Source: Gymnorhina tibicen (Eukaryota; Chordata; Aves; Passeriformes; Artamidae). From it: DNA of 64,000 nt. The DNA is taken from positions 1,624,107-1,688,106 of the forward strand of contig VXAZ01006886.1 of assembly GCA_013399875.1 (NCBI GenBank), in the 5' to 3' direction. Below, in pieces: positions 28,901-40,266 of this stretch. The position numbers were made by a program, and so were the translations under genes. Numbering within the stretch: the first letter of the stretch is position 1; every line of letters starts with the position of its first letter. The notes under the pieces were generated by a model. The model worked only from the letters and a program-made list of their open reading frames with translations, was not told where the DNA came from and ran no database searches.

Positions 28901-31149
28901 TCAAATTGAAACAACAGGATGAATGATGCCACTTTCAAAAGAGAACTCACATAATTTGCAGTCCAATATGACGTACTTAATGTTTCTTGCTTGAGCAGGT
29001 CTAGGACATTGAGCAATGGGCATTTAGTGGTTAGTGTTCAAAATTATATGCTGAAAAGAGGGGTTTAGTAACAGAATTCATTGTTTAATATAAAGGATAC
29101 AGTTTTGATATAGAAGCTAAATAACTTGCTAAACATAAAACTGAATATATATTTATGGGGTAGGGGGCAGGTCCAAAGACATGGGTGTAAATAAGTTGTC
29201 CCTTTCAGTAAGCATGTCTTTAGGATGAGATCGGAGAAGCAGAATCCTGATTTTCAACTGTAATTTTCCTCCAAACACTTCCTAATCTCCAATTTATAAA
29301 TCCTAGTGGCATAGTGGGGTATGTTCTACAGCAAAGCATCTGTGTGTGACTCCGCCAGGCCTCCATGAGGTCCTGGCTGCTCCTCTCCATCCTGAGCTGT
29401 TCCCTCAGCAGCTGCTCCCTGCCTGTTCTTAAGGGATCTCCTTGTAGGAGAATCCACAGAGGACACAGTGTGAGAAGAGATGAGGAATGCTGGTTGTTTA
29501 GCTCATTCACACATTGGGACAGATCTTCTCATTCAGTCTCTCTTCCGTCCTCCTCACAGAGGGGCATTCCTGGCTCCTGGATGGGGCGTGGTATTGTCTG
29601 ACAGCCACAGAAACTGAGTGATGGAGCCTGTGGGAGCTGCACACCCTCCATGACTGAACTCAAGAGCCTTCTTATCTAAGCCTGAGAAGACTTCACTATC
29701 TTTTATCTCAGCAGTCACCTCCCCTTCCTTTCTCTGATGCACGTGTAGTAGAATGAGTGATGTACTTTTGTGTAAGCACCATCAGTAACACACGTGGAAC
29801 ATTTTATAATGAATCCTTTTCTTTCGGCTTCTTTCCAGATACCTGCTGATGCTTTTCTAAGACTGAAATTTTGAAGGCAAAAAGCAGGTTTTTCTGTCCT
29901 GAGTTACCAGGTAGGATACTGACTGTTACTAAGATCTATCAGTGTTGCGGTGTAAATCAGGGATAATCACAACAGCCCTAAACAGTTTCCAGAGGTTCTG
30001 GATGGAGCCTAAGTGCACCTGCACAGGTCATTGCTCTCCCTCCTCTAACGGGATGCTGGGGCACTGTGCTGTGGCTGCATGTCCTGGTGCTGGAAGGATG
30101 AATTCCCACACACTTTGAGCTTCAGCTCCCTGAAAGCCCATTTCTGCGGGGTCTCTTTCCCCTCTATTCTGATCCTTGTCTAACTGTGCCAGCAGCACAG
30201 AGAGCTGCTGACCACCAGGAACTACGTTCATGGATACCACAGCGGATTGACTTTTACTGAGCTGTATGAGGAATTTAGGATCATCTGTAATTATTCAAAG
30301 TACATTTACCTATGCCTATTAAAAATTACAAAATTCTCTACAGATAAATATGAAGCCTTTTGCCAGCTAAGGCTGCCATTGCAAATAGTAAGAAATCTGA
30401 TCAGTTTTATATATATATATAAATAGAAGATAAATATTGTATTTTATGGACATTTGTATATTTGCCTGTATATATTTGTAATTTTGCTTCTTTCATATTA
30501 TAGAATTGCTAGAAATAGTTGATTAGCTTTTCTAAAAAAACAAAAAACGATGAAAAAAATTCTAGAAAGTTAGAAAGATTTGTTTGGCTTTCAGCAAGAA
30601 TAAACATGTCAAATCAAACATCCTAATCTAGGCAATTTAGTTCAGCTCTGACATTTCTGCCTTAGGCACTGATTGGAAAATTGTGGTTTATGTCACAACC
30701 AGCCAACTAAGCGGCCTGATTTTGATCTTGATATTTCCATGATAAACATATTTTGGTTTGTTTCAACCTTGAAATTGAAGCCTCTTTACTCTGCCTGTTT
30801 TTTAGCTAATTAATATTTTCCACTCTTCCAAAATGTTTATGCTTACCATGAAGTAATGAGGAACTGGACCTTTTGCAAGGCAAATGCAGTTTAATTTGAA
30901 ATTTTTATAAAAGCTATGGGGTTTATTCCTGGTTCCTCTTGTCAGTTGAAGAACTTTCTTGGAAATCCCCCATGTATTTTACCAAGCCATCAAACTTATG
31001 GGAAAAACAGTGTGCCATTCCTTATGAAACAACAGGCATAAACTGAAAGGATGAAAGACAACAGACATAAACTGAAACAAAACAGGTTCAGATTGGATAA
31101 AATCTCTCTTTTTTTTCTTTTTTCATATATGAGAGCAAGGCAGTGAAAC

Positions 31150-31308
31150 AAGTTGCTTAGAGAGATTATGCAGTCTCCACCCTTTGAGGATTTCTAGACC
31201 TGGCTGTGTAAACCTTGAGCAACCTGATCCGACCTCACAACTGACCCTGCTTTGAGTAGGAGTTTGGACTAGAGACTTCAGGTCTCTTCCACGGTGATTA
31301 TCGTGTCA
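31150..31308 (+). mobile_element. CR1 LINE, 3' fragment (+ strand)
   Basis: This matches the 3' untranslated part of avian CR1 non-LTR retrotransposons as I recall it. In order it has a 'gag..tt.tg.agtctcc' segment, then a 'gagcaacctg' segment, then 'ctgaccctgctttgag', then 'gtttggactaga' and finally 'aggtctcttcc' before the terminal 'gatt.t.gtg'. Only the 3' end is present, which is normal for CR1 because reverse transcription stops early. Numerous mismatches indicate an old copy. No reverse-transcriptase or endonuclease coding sequence is present. Confidence 0.85.
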
Positions 31309-33219
31309 AGTCACCCAGTTGCTCTGACAAACATGCAAACCCAGCCTTTTTTATACACAAGGAGTATGTATGTATGTATGTTACATGGGAAACACGCAGT
31401 CTAAAAATCAAAACCTCTGAGAAAGAGCTGTGCCTGAGACACTTCCGTAGAATGAGCAGTTAAAATCGTACCTGTTTGAGAAATCCCTCTAACAGACACT
31501 GGTTTCCCCTTACTGCTGTCCATTTCTGGGAGCTTTTCTGGTTTTTTATTGCCTTAAAGACCTTAAAGTTATCTTCATCCTTTCTTGCCTGCCTGTGGAA
31601 GCACCTGTCTCAGAATTGGTTGCTACTTGACAGCACATTTCAACTTGAGGCTCCTTTTTCATTGTATGAAAAGAAATAAATATTCTGGGATATGCCTGAG
31701 AAATTACATTTATGTATTGAAGCTGTTTCTGTGCAACCAATAAGGCAAGAATTACCAAACTCAAAAATACAAGATATAAATGCCTGATAAGATGGTTACA
31801 AAACTGGAAAGAAAGCTTAAGAAAGAGCAAGAGCATCTCTTTACTAGAAAGAATGTGGTCTTACTAGTGTGGAAGGGTTTATTTCTAACTCTCAGAGCTT
31901 AGGATTTCCTGGCTTGCTTGAAAAAAATCTTGCTCTATTCACAGACTTTTTTTCCCCTATTACAAGTCTCTGGTCATTATTTAACATCAAGTTCCTACTA
32001 ACCCTTTGTTTAGCTGCTCTGACTCTGCTGCTGCTGGGAGAGTTAAGCTCTAAGGTAAGTTGAGAAATCCTGTTTTAAACTTTTGAATAGGAGAACCAGT
32101 GCAGCGGTAGTGGAAAAGGGGCAGGAGGTGACAAAACAGAGAGTGATGTTTACAACTTTCAAGTTTGGTTGTTTGCAATGCATGCCTGACAACTTAACTG
32201 GTCCAGTAAAAACAAACAAAAAAGCTTAAAATAAATGAATTCTCCAGCAGCCAACACCAAACCCAGCATCCAAACAAAAAATGACCAACTGAAAACAAAC
32301 CCAGATTTCTTAGTGCTCCTTTGACCCAGAGCAGCTGCAGTGGCAGTGGGAAAGCTCTGCAGAGGCTTGGCCTCTGACTTGCACAAATGTCAGGGTGCAC
32401 AGGCAGTAATGCTGGAGGAAACCTGTCCTCCTTCCCATCTCACAAATCCCTTGTTTAGCTTCACAGTCACTTATTTAGATATATGTATTTTTAAACTCTA
32501 AGTTCATCCTCAAATAAGAAATCTAGTTTCAGGCTGCCCCATGAACACCCCTGAACAGTGTTGGGATTCCCAGGTAGAGAGCCTTCTGTGAGCTTTGAGT
32601 TATTTATTCTCATATCAAGTAAACCTTTAATTTATACTGATGAAGCAAATCTTCCCCTTCTCTAATGCACATGTGTAAGGATATTCTGAATTCTCTGTAA
32701 TGGCTGAGCAGACTCAGACCCACATGGCTCAGGTTCAGTTGTGTTGCTTAAATCCACAACAGAAAAACCTTGCTAGCCAGCAAGAAAGCAAATATTCAGT
32801 GGTCTGGGAGCTCTATAGAGAACATCGACCATAACACACTGTAAATGGATTTAAAATCATATCATATCAAAAGTACGGAAAGAGAATGCATACACAAGTT
32901 ATTACTTATTTATAGCCATATTTAACGTCTTTCAATCTTGGAGCCTGGATGGGATTCATTCTTATATTGCAAAGATGTGAAGGCCTCACTAGTATAGAAT
33001 TGCATTCATAGAAATCCAGAAAGCACTAATCTGAACCTGGGAAGAATAGAGGCAGTGCCTTCAAAGTACTCTTGTTTTCTGCGTTTACCTGAGCACGGCA
33101 GCTCCTGTGCCCTGTGCTCAATTGTAGCTTTCAGGGGTGAGAATTGAGAGCCTTCAGTTCTCAGTTGTGAGAGCTTCTCTCGATTCTTTTCTTTTGTGAC
33201 CATTCTTTTTTGCCTTTCT
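31309..33219. other. Non-coding stretch after CR1
   Basis: Contains a short GTAT microsatellite (31364-31381) and the micro-exon-like signature at 31996-32060, described separately. The rest shows no gene, repeat or site I can support. Confidence 0.6.
31364..31381 (+). repeat. (GTAT)n microsatellite
   Basis: About four and a half perfect GTAT units, 56 bases after the end of the CR1 fragment. Confidence 0.8.
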
Positions 33220-34030
33220 TATGCTAAAAAGATTTACTTTTTAAAGCTTCTAACTTAAAAGAACACACTTCATAGAGAAATGGTAATTTCAAGGCCGGCT
33301 GAAAAGGCCGACAAAAGTCCTACAATTGCCGCATGGCCTCTGCCTTCCTTTGTACAGGGTTGCAGTTTGGCCTTTAGGGAAAGACCAGCACTTGCAAAGC
33401 ACTTGTGGGGTCTTATCTGTGTCTGGGACCCCTGGGTGATGCTGGGCGTGGGCTACTCGCACCAAACTCCTGTGCCCAGTGGGGAGATGGATGAACAGTG
33501 TCTGTGCTTCGGCCGCTTGTGGGAGAGCATCCTTTGTGCTCACACTGACCCGACAGCAGTGATCAGACACCTTGTGGCATCTGAGCCCCACCTTCCATGT
33601 GTGTGTCACTCCTGGGAATGTAATTGCATGAAAGTGTAAAGGAGGAAAATCTTATGGTGTTTGATTTGAGGATGGTTTGAAGAAAGCTGATTAAGACACA
33701 GCTGATGCTGGAGTTTTGTTATAAACTTGTGTGAAGTGCCCATGATGTTATTTGGGAAACAGAATGCAATGCTGAGTGTGCCTGAAAAGAAAAAAACCCC
33801 ACAGAAAGGAAATAAGCTATTAATCCTAGAAAACAAAGAGAAAAGGGCGCGAAGGAGACACTTTTCTTCCATGCCACTTCTTCAAAGTGATTCTTCTTTC
33901 TGCCATCTGATGTAATTTTGGCACTGGCTGAGGTGATGTTTCTAGCAAACCACTTCACTCTGTGTTTTGTTTTCCTCTTTTTCATCTCTGATTGACAGTC
34001 CCACCAAGAAATAACAATGAAAAATTCATG
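33220..34030. promoter_or_regulatory. Candidate regulatory block with a PBX-MEIS site
   Basis: CpG-bearing segments (about 33290-33340, 33430-33560 and 33846-33851) alternate with AT-rich DNA. A perfect TGATTGACAG decamer, the composite site of PBX with MEIS/PREP homeodomain proteins, lies at 33989-33998. An exact decamer is expected about 0.12 times by chance in a window this size counting both strands, and a second copy occurs at 43768. The open frame at 33280-33639 shows no known domain and has an overlapping antisense frame. Regulatory function is inferred. Confidence 0.35.
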
Positions 34031-34351
34031 AGGTCAATCCCCAAGTGATTCAGAAAGGACTTTCATGGGATTAGATAGAGGCAGTTAAATTTCCTGGGGC
34101 ACAAGTGTGTTTTGAGGAAAGGGATAAAAATGTATTATTCTCTGGATAATCCTGGCTGAAATATAAAGGACCACTTTTGGTGAATAATTAGAGAAAATGT
34201 CCCAAAACTATCTTTAATTGGTATGCATAAAAACATGTATTAACAGAGATGAAAGGTATTTTTGCTTTGGCTCCAGATAAGTGAATAATCTGTTGTATTT
34301 TACTTGCTTTGGATTGTAACTTTTATTATTGGTTCACTTTAGTGACAATAG

Positions 34352-34376
34352 TGACTCAGTAACTCTGACTGAGTCA
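34352..34376. promoter_or_regulatory. Inverted pair of AP-1 sites
   Basis: A perfect 9-bp inverted repeat, TGACTCAGT (34352-34360) and ACTGAGTCA (34368-34376), has a 7-base spacer. Each arm contains the canonical AP-1 core TGACTCA/TGAGTCA bound by JUN/FOS, MAF or BACH dimers. The arrangement is striking, although single AP-1 cores are only about as frequent in this window as chance predicts. Confidence 0.45.
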
Positions 34377-37059
34377 GAAGAGTACAAAATTATTAAATGA
34401 GTATTAAGATGAGTTTTTATTTTACAGAATGACTTGTGTTCTTGTATTTTCCTTCATTTTCTTCCTCTATAGGTAAGGGCATTTTGTTTTGCTTTATTTG
34501 TTTTTTAACTCTCACGAGAAAACATAAAAATTATGTGTGTGACTGGCATCAATTTGTATTTATGATCTGAATTGCTAGGCGATAAGAAGCTCTTTGTTCC
34601 AATCTATCGGTCAGTGTGCAGAAGAATAGCTAGAGAATTAAGCTATGCAGCATTCACCCCTTCATGGAGCAGTCTGTTGTGTGCTGGGAATCAGCCTCAG
34701 GGCCTGACCAGGAGGAGGTGAAGAGCCTCAGGAAACCAAACGCTTTCCTGTGTTGATCTGCTGGTACTTACAAGGGACTTTCTGAGGGGGGCTGAGGCAA
34801 AGGAAGTTCAGGGCTTGCAGTGACATGCAGCCAGGGAACAGCCAGTCCAGGAGCTCTGGAAATAACCAGTATTTCTCATGGTGTGTGGGGAAGCTGTTGG
34901 TTTGCAGCCTCTCGGGGCTGCGGGGAGAACAGCAGCACCAAACCTCGTGTGCTGAAGGGGCTGGCCAGGAGCCTTGAGTTCAGCCCACGGGACAAGGGTG
35001 CTGCCTGCCGAATCCTCACTGTATCTTTGGGGTTTCATTCAGATTGTTGTGTTGCGCTGAGTCTGGACAGGTGTTCTCGTCCTTTGTGGAACGAGATTTG
35101 CCTTGGTCTCGCTGACTTTATCCTGTGTGCATCTGAAGCTGCCCATTTTCTTTGTTTCTGTGGCTTGTGGTAGCTGCACTGTGACCTTCTGTTGGGGAAA
35201 GAGGAAGAGAAATTACAAAGTCTGCGTGATCTTGATGGAAGCAACGTGTTTGGTGCTTGCCAGTTTGAATAGTGTCAGCCAGGTCATCAGCACGTGTCAG
35301 AATCACAGTTCAGAACCATTGTCCTTGGATAATTCATCACCATGATAGCTGCAAGCTTTCACACACTGCTCTGCCAAAAGGAAAAAATGTAACATTTATA
35401 AAGAGAAATCATACAGAAAATTCGTACTTACAAGAAAAAAAAAATCTGTATTTTTTAATGACAGTGTTAAAATAATTTTGGGCAGTCTAGATATGTTGTG
35501 GCAAAGTATTTACCTGAAGATGACTTCTTTCTTTCTTTGTGTGATGTGTATGTATATATTTACCTATGTGCTGAAATAGGTTTTGTGTCTTTAAAGTTCT
35601 AGTTTTATGAAAAGAAAAATGTGTCCCTTTGAAAAAATATAAATATGCTGCCTTTGTCTGATATCTTGGCAGTGCACATTCTCTGTCCATCTAATTCTCA
35701 GTGAGAATTGTCCCTGCTCTTCAGTGTGGCTGTTTTGGTTCTGCTGAGACTGCCTTATACCAATGAATGATTTATAAATACCACAGAACAAGTTTGAGGG
35801 GATTCACTAGTGTTGGGAAAATTTTGGGGCTGTACTGAAAGAAAAAGTTACAAAGTAACTTCCCTATTACAACTCACAGCACTTTGTTTCCATTATTGCC
35901 TAATTTAATTAGACCTACAGATAAGATATAATCAGAAATAATCTATTTCTGATTAGGTCATGATTCCTTAGTGCTCTCAGAACATTTGGGCTGCCTGTTG
36001 CTGTTTTACCCAAACTCATTTTCTGCCTTTCAGCTTGTGTTTCTGCTGTTTTTCCAGCGAAGAGCTGAATCCATTTGCCTTTCTGTAAGAGCAGAGGAAG
36101 CTGAGGGTATGAGCACTTTGATACTGTGGGCATTAACTGAGCTGTTTCACAGAAAGCCTCTGGAGAGGTGTTGGAAGGACTTGGAGTCTGCGAGCTTCCA
36201 CAGTTGGGTGGTCTGTGAAACAGCCCACGGAGAGCCTGGATGAGGTGGGAAAGGAAAGAATGCAATTACAGCCTAATTAGAAATCCAGATTCTCTTCTGC
36301 AAAATGTGTAGTTTCCTTTTCTGCCACAAAAGTGACTTTTAAGGCACTTAAAAACAAATGTTCCAGCAAAGAAATTACATAGTTCAGAATAGCCAGTAAC
36401 CACTGGTTAGCTTTTCTTTTTGATTCAACTGTGCAATCTCCAATGACTTGCCTAGTGGCTACTCTGATGGGAGAATAGAGCCCAGTCATTACAAATCTCT
36501 CCCATAAAACCTCTTTGACACGGGTATGTTCCAAGAAAAAAGTTGTTTTTCCCCTTCCTCCTTCCTGCACCCCTGAAATGAGCCTATTCTGACTACAAGA
36601 AATTTTTTTGGAATATCCTTAACACCTATAGCTAGCAGCTGCTGAGTACTTTATTTGCTGAGGAGTGAAGTAGTGTGGTCTGAGCGATGTGGGAACTGGC
36701 CTTTCTGGAGACGAGGCAGTCACTTGTGAACATGATTAATGACAAATCCATGCTGTGATGCTGACTGGGTACTTGCTTTGGGTGGTGTCTAAGGAATTTA
36801 TTAGTGAGTAAAAAGTTTTCAGAAAGATCAGCTTACTAAATGGGTCTAGCAGAGGTTTTTCTTCGAATTTACTACACGTTTTAGGATTGCAGGAAAGCAT
36901 CTCTCCTCAAATGTGTTGTTAGAGTCCTCGTGGAAATACTTGTCAGATATTCACAGTCAGATTTCATACCTGATTTAATCTCTGCATAACTGTTAACTAG
37001 TTTTTATTGATTATCTATGTTAATATATATTTTAAAATGTCAATTCCCTTACTGCAGAG
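34377..37059. other. Non-coding stretch with CpG-bearing patch
   Basis: 34.81-35.33 kb is GC-richer and keeps several CpGs. An open frame of 117 codons (34820-35173) runs through it but resembles nothing known and is overlapped by antisense frames. A hairpin-forming inverted repeat at 36141-36224 is listed separately. A motif TGATTAATGA-like segment near 36735 is homeodomain-like. No gene is supported. Confidence 0.5.
36141..36224 (+). other. 84-nt inverted repeat able to form a hairpin
   Basis: Thirteen bases (GCTGTTTCACAGA, 36141-36153) are exactly reverse-complementary to 36212-36224, with a 58-nt spacer. Inside the spacer TGGAAG and CTTCCA can form a second, apical 6-bp stem. The overall span is in the range of a microRNA precursor, but the pairing between the two stems is poor, so a microRNA is only a possibility. 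It could equally be a remnant of a small inverted-repeat mobile element or chance. Confidence 0.35.
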
Positions 37060-37440
37060 TTCTCAGATCATTTAGAAGCTTTATTTTTCCCCCCTTGACT
37101 TAGTCATGTCTCTTGAATCTAACCAAGGAAAGCCGGAAGCAGCATGGAGCTGTGTGAATCACTCACACCAAGCAATATTTGACTTTGGGGTATCTTTTCT
37201 TCCCTTGCAGTGACTATTTCACTGTCGAGGGATGAATTGTCCATGAGTCCTGTTAGAACCAAGCTGTGGATAATGAATTTCCACAGCAGAAAATGACTCA
37301 ATACTTCCCAGTGGGCGATAGAGGAAAGAGCAAAACAAATGAGGAAGATGTGCTGCAAGGCCCAGGCTCTCCAATCTGAGTCAGCTACGCCTGCCTTGGG
37401 CTTCTATTTCCAGTATCCTTTTAAATCATCTGTTCCTCTG
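37060..37440. promoter_or_regulatory. Candidate conserved non-coding element
   Basis: Mixed-composition DNA free of simple repeats, with isolated CpGs (37132, 37224, 37316, 37388), AP-1-like cores TGACTCA at 37297 and GAGTCA near 37378, and a CAATATTTGACTTTGG segment. Its texture resembles vertebrate conserved enhancers rather than decaying neutral DNA. This is a judgement by eye only. Confidence 0.25.
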
Positions 37441-37773
37441 CTGAGATCCTTCACAGTAATGCAAGCAGACTTTGTGAGCTGGGCCCTCTAAACTGACCTG
37501 AGACAGGGAAAGATTGCTGCTTAAACTGGGATAAGGGTTCCATTTGCGTGTTTGGAAGACATAGTGTTGATGAAATGAAGTTAAAACTCTTTTTTTACAT
37601 AAACATGGGTATTTTGTCACCATGTCGATGATTGGTATACTCCATATTGGTAACTGACTTTTTGGGGGAAGAAAAAATTGAACTTCTTAAAATATTTCAA
37701 GGCAAAGATGAGGACATCATCTGTATGCCACTGGGGCAGGTTGGGAACAGATAGCAGCAATCCCAAGCAGTAG

Positions 37774-37865
37774 TAGAATCACGGGAAACAGGAAGCTACA
37801 GGATTTGTGAAGCCATTTAACCTACTTCCCTGCCCCAGAGCAGGATTAACTTAATCTGGTGGAGT
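37774..37865 (-). mobile_element. Degraded CR1 LINE 3' end (- strand)
   Basis: Read on the + strand it follows the reverse complement of the CR1 3' end: 'agaatcac' near the start, then a segment like 'atcatctagtccaaccccctgcc' in badly mutated form (about 37810-37832), then 'agagcaggatta'. Divergence is high, so the boundaries are approximate. It lies directly upstream of the CpG-rich block that begins near 38.0 kb. Confidence 0.5.
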
Positions 37866-38059
37866 TTCAGACCAAGTGGTACATGAAATGTTCATTTACA
37901 GTGCTAGGCAAAATTTCAGTTTGCCTAGGTTACAGAACTAGCTGGTGAATATAGCCTGGAGGGGAGGAACCTCTGCTCAGAGGACTGGTCTGGGATTTGA
38001 TACCTGTCAAGCGAATTCTGTGATCCATCACATCACCCTGGTTATTCTTTCTCCATTGT

Positions 38060-39060
38060 ACTGTGTGCGGTGTACAAAAAAGGACTGAGCAGGCTGCAAG
38101 CACCCCTTGGAGAACTCGGATCAGTGGGGCCCTACAAAGACACCAGTTCTCATTCTCTGAAAACCAGCGTAGCCCCGCGGCAGCGCATGTGATTCACCAA
38201 GCCCTGCTGGTGGGACAGTGCCGCTTTGTTTTACCTGGCGCTGGGAGCTCAGGTGTCGTTTTACTGTTCTTTATGACACGATGCGGGTGTGCTCTGTCCA
38301 GTACCGGGAAACTCAAGAGGACAAGGATTGTAAAGCATCTCGGATCAGCTCACACATAGAGGCACCTATGTGCACAACCACTCGTTCTTCACAGGTACCT
38401 TCACGTGTTCTGTTTGTCTCTGCCTCCCTCAGCGTGGGCAGTCACCGGAGCATTTGTCCCTGTCCTGCTGGATTTTTATTATTCCAGTAGATGTCCCATC
38501 TGTGAAATAAAAGTAGCTTTCTCCTGTCTCGCTGTGGTGATTGCGAGGTACACGGTGACAGGGAGTGTAAAATACCCACAGCAGACAAAAGTTCAGAAAA
38601 TCTATACCGGTGTAAGGAGTCTCTTGGGTCGTTTGTCCCTTTGCTTGTCTGAAGTTATTCCCGATTTATATCATCCTGATGGAATTTTCAAGTCTGGGTT
38701 GCAAATAACAGATGAATTTAGCATGGCTAAAAGGAGAGTCTTGAAGCTGGAAATTATGTCCATAAACTCTCCCCCGGTGCAGTCCCAGGCACAGTAACCC
38801 CATTCCCGCACAATGCCAGTGTCCTGTTTCACTGATGGCGTCGGTTCCTCTCATCCCGTCACTGGGTTTGCATTTTGTCAGGCTCACAGGCAGCTTTGAG
38901 CAGTGTTTGATCTCCGTTTTTTCAGTGTGTGACACTTTTCCTAAGGCTATCACAAGGAACACAGAAAGGCATCTGCTCATCCGTAACCCATCGGAGCGCA
39001 GCGGGGCGCCGGGCTCGTTAGCACCTGTTAACAGGGACAACGCTCATTTGCATTTCTAAG
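38060..39060. promoter_or_regulatory. CpG-retaining block, candidate regulatory region
   Basis: By eye I count about 36 CpGs in the kilobase, against about five per kilobase in the left part of the window, while overall GC is only moderately raised. The last 80 bases are densest in CpG and run into CACCTG (E-box), GTTAAC and a perfect octamer ATTTGCAT at 39046-39053. Several open frames cross the block (for example 38405-38797, about 130 codons) but are mutually overlapping on both strands and match no family I know. Best reading: hypomethylated or constrained non-coding DNA. Alternatives are the promoter or exon of a long non-coding RNA, or a decayed coding region. Confidence 0.45.
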
Positions 39061-39419
39061 GGTAAATGCGGAGAGCTGTGTTGGAGTTTGGGTGGTTTGG
39101 GGTGTTTTGTTTGGAATTCTCTGCACATACTAGCCTGGTTAACTTCTTTCTGTTGCTTTTTCAGCAAAGAAACTAAAACAATATTGAACTATCGAGCAGG
39201 GTACTTAAACTACTAAGTACCTTTGAATCTTTTCATTAAAGTCTGCTCCGTTTGACCTGAATCTGAGGCTCTTCTGCTCTAATTCAAGTTACTTTTAATG
39301 AGTACATTTTATTTCTTCTGTATTCCCTTGTTTTAGCTTCTTGCTGTTACAGTGTTTATATGTGTGTTGTGTCGGACCCTATAAAAATCCCTTTTTTGAG
39401 AGCTTTGAAGCTGACAGTA

Positions 39420-40150
39420 CCGTATGAAACTGTAGTATGGTTTAACCACATTTTTCTCTTTTCTTCTTAATCAGCTGTTATGGGTTCTGCCAGACGGTCA
39501 GATTACTGTCACGTTCGTCCAGAAAACTGCCTGTGGTGTTCTTTATCCCCTCTTCCTAAACCAGGGTACCCTCTTCTATTTCATATTTGTGTAACATTCA
39601 TCTTTCAGAGACCCTTCCTTTTCCAGCATTATTGTCTCTCTTAAAACCAAACCGAAACTCCTCCCAGTGTTGGTGATGGCCCATTAAGCACTACGGACAC
39701 CAGTAAATTCAGCATATGCCGGCAGTTTGCTGCAGTTATTCCACAGTCCGATGAGAGCAAAGCTTGCCAGCCTGGTCTATGCATTACAGAAACTCTTCCT
39801 GTTACTCACTAGAGCTGCAGCCTCCCTCTCAGCTGAATTTAGGTTCGAGCGTCTTCTCTCATCTCAGCCCTTTTAATCAGACATCATAAAGTACATTAGT
39901 AAGTGACTTGCTTTACCACTTCCACGGTTAATGAGCACAGGGCAGAGCGGCGGGTCCCCTAAAAGCTCGCTGGTGAATGGATTGATTTCAATCCCCTCCA
40001 AAAGAGACTATTTTGTACCGGTGCCAAGCGAGGCATCTCATTCTGACAAATTCATTTAAGCACAAGGCAGTTCGTGCAGGAGCCACATTCTCGGCTGGCG
40101 CACTGGCACAGACTGGTAATGGAGCAATATTAGGAGATGCATTTGAAGAA
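39420..40150. promoter_or_regulatory. Strong conserved-element candidate
   Basis: About 700 bases without simple repeats or transposon traces, with CpGs spread throughout and packed homeodomain-, E-box- and forkhead-like motifs. Examples are TTAATGAGCACAGG near 39929, TTTTAATCAGAC near 39871, GATTGATTTCAATC near 39980 (nearly palindromic) and CATTAAGCAC near 39682. This composition is typical of deeply conserved developmental enhancers. It continues the CpG-bearing block to its left. I cannot test conservation here. No open frame in it looks like a known protein. Confidence 0.45.
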
Positions 40151-40266
40151 GCTTAGACCCTGACCCTATCTACAACTCCCTGTGAGAGAACAGATTTGGC
40201 AGCGGACAGACAAGGATTATGCGTTGCATCAGGAATTAATGTGGTCTCCTGGGTTTTAAGAATATA

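Larger units (their letters stand above)
14881..31149. other. Long non-coding stretch
   Basis: No supported gene. Small items listed separately are a 29-bp duplication (18.56 kb), a perfect 14-bp palindrome (22.79 kb), a 36-bp tandem duplication (25.90 kb) and a short signal-peptide-like frame (29.37 kb). AT-rich segments with AATTA-type homeodomain cores occur around 15.6-15.8 and 18.0-18.66 kb. They look mildly element-like but are not distinct enough to call. GC-richer patches lie at 19.7-19.95 and 29.34-29.6 kb. An AT dinucleotide run lies at about 30405-30423. Open frames of about 130 codons at 22240-22632 and 25271-25675 are pyrimidine-rich or lack an ATG, and are treated as chance. Confidence 0.6.
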
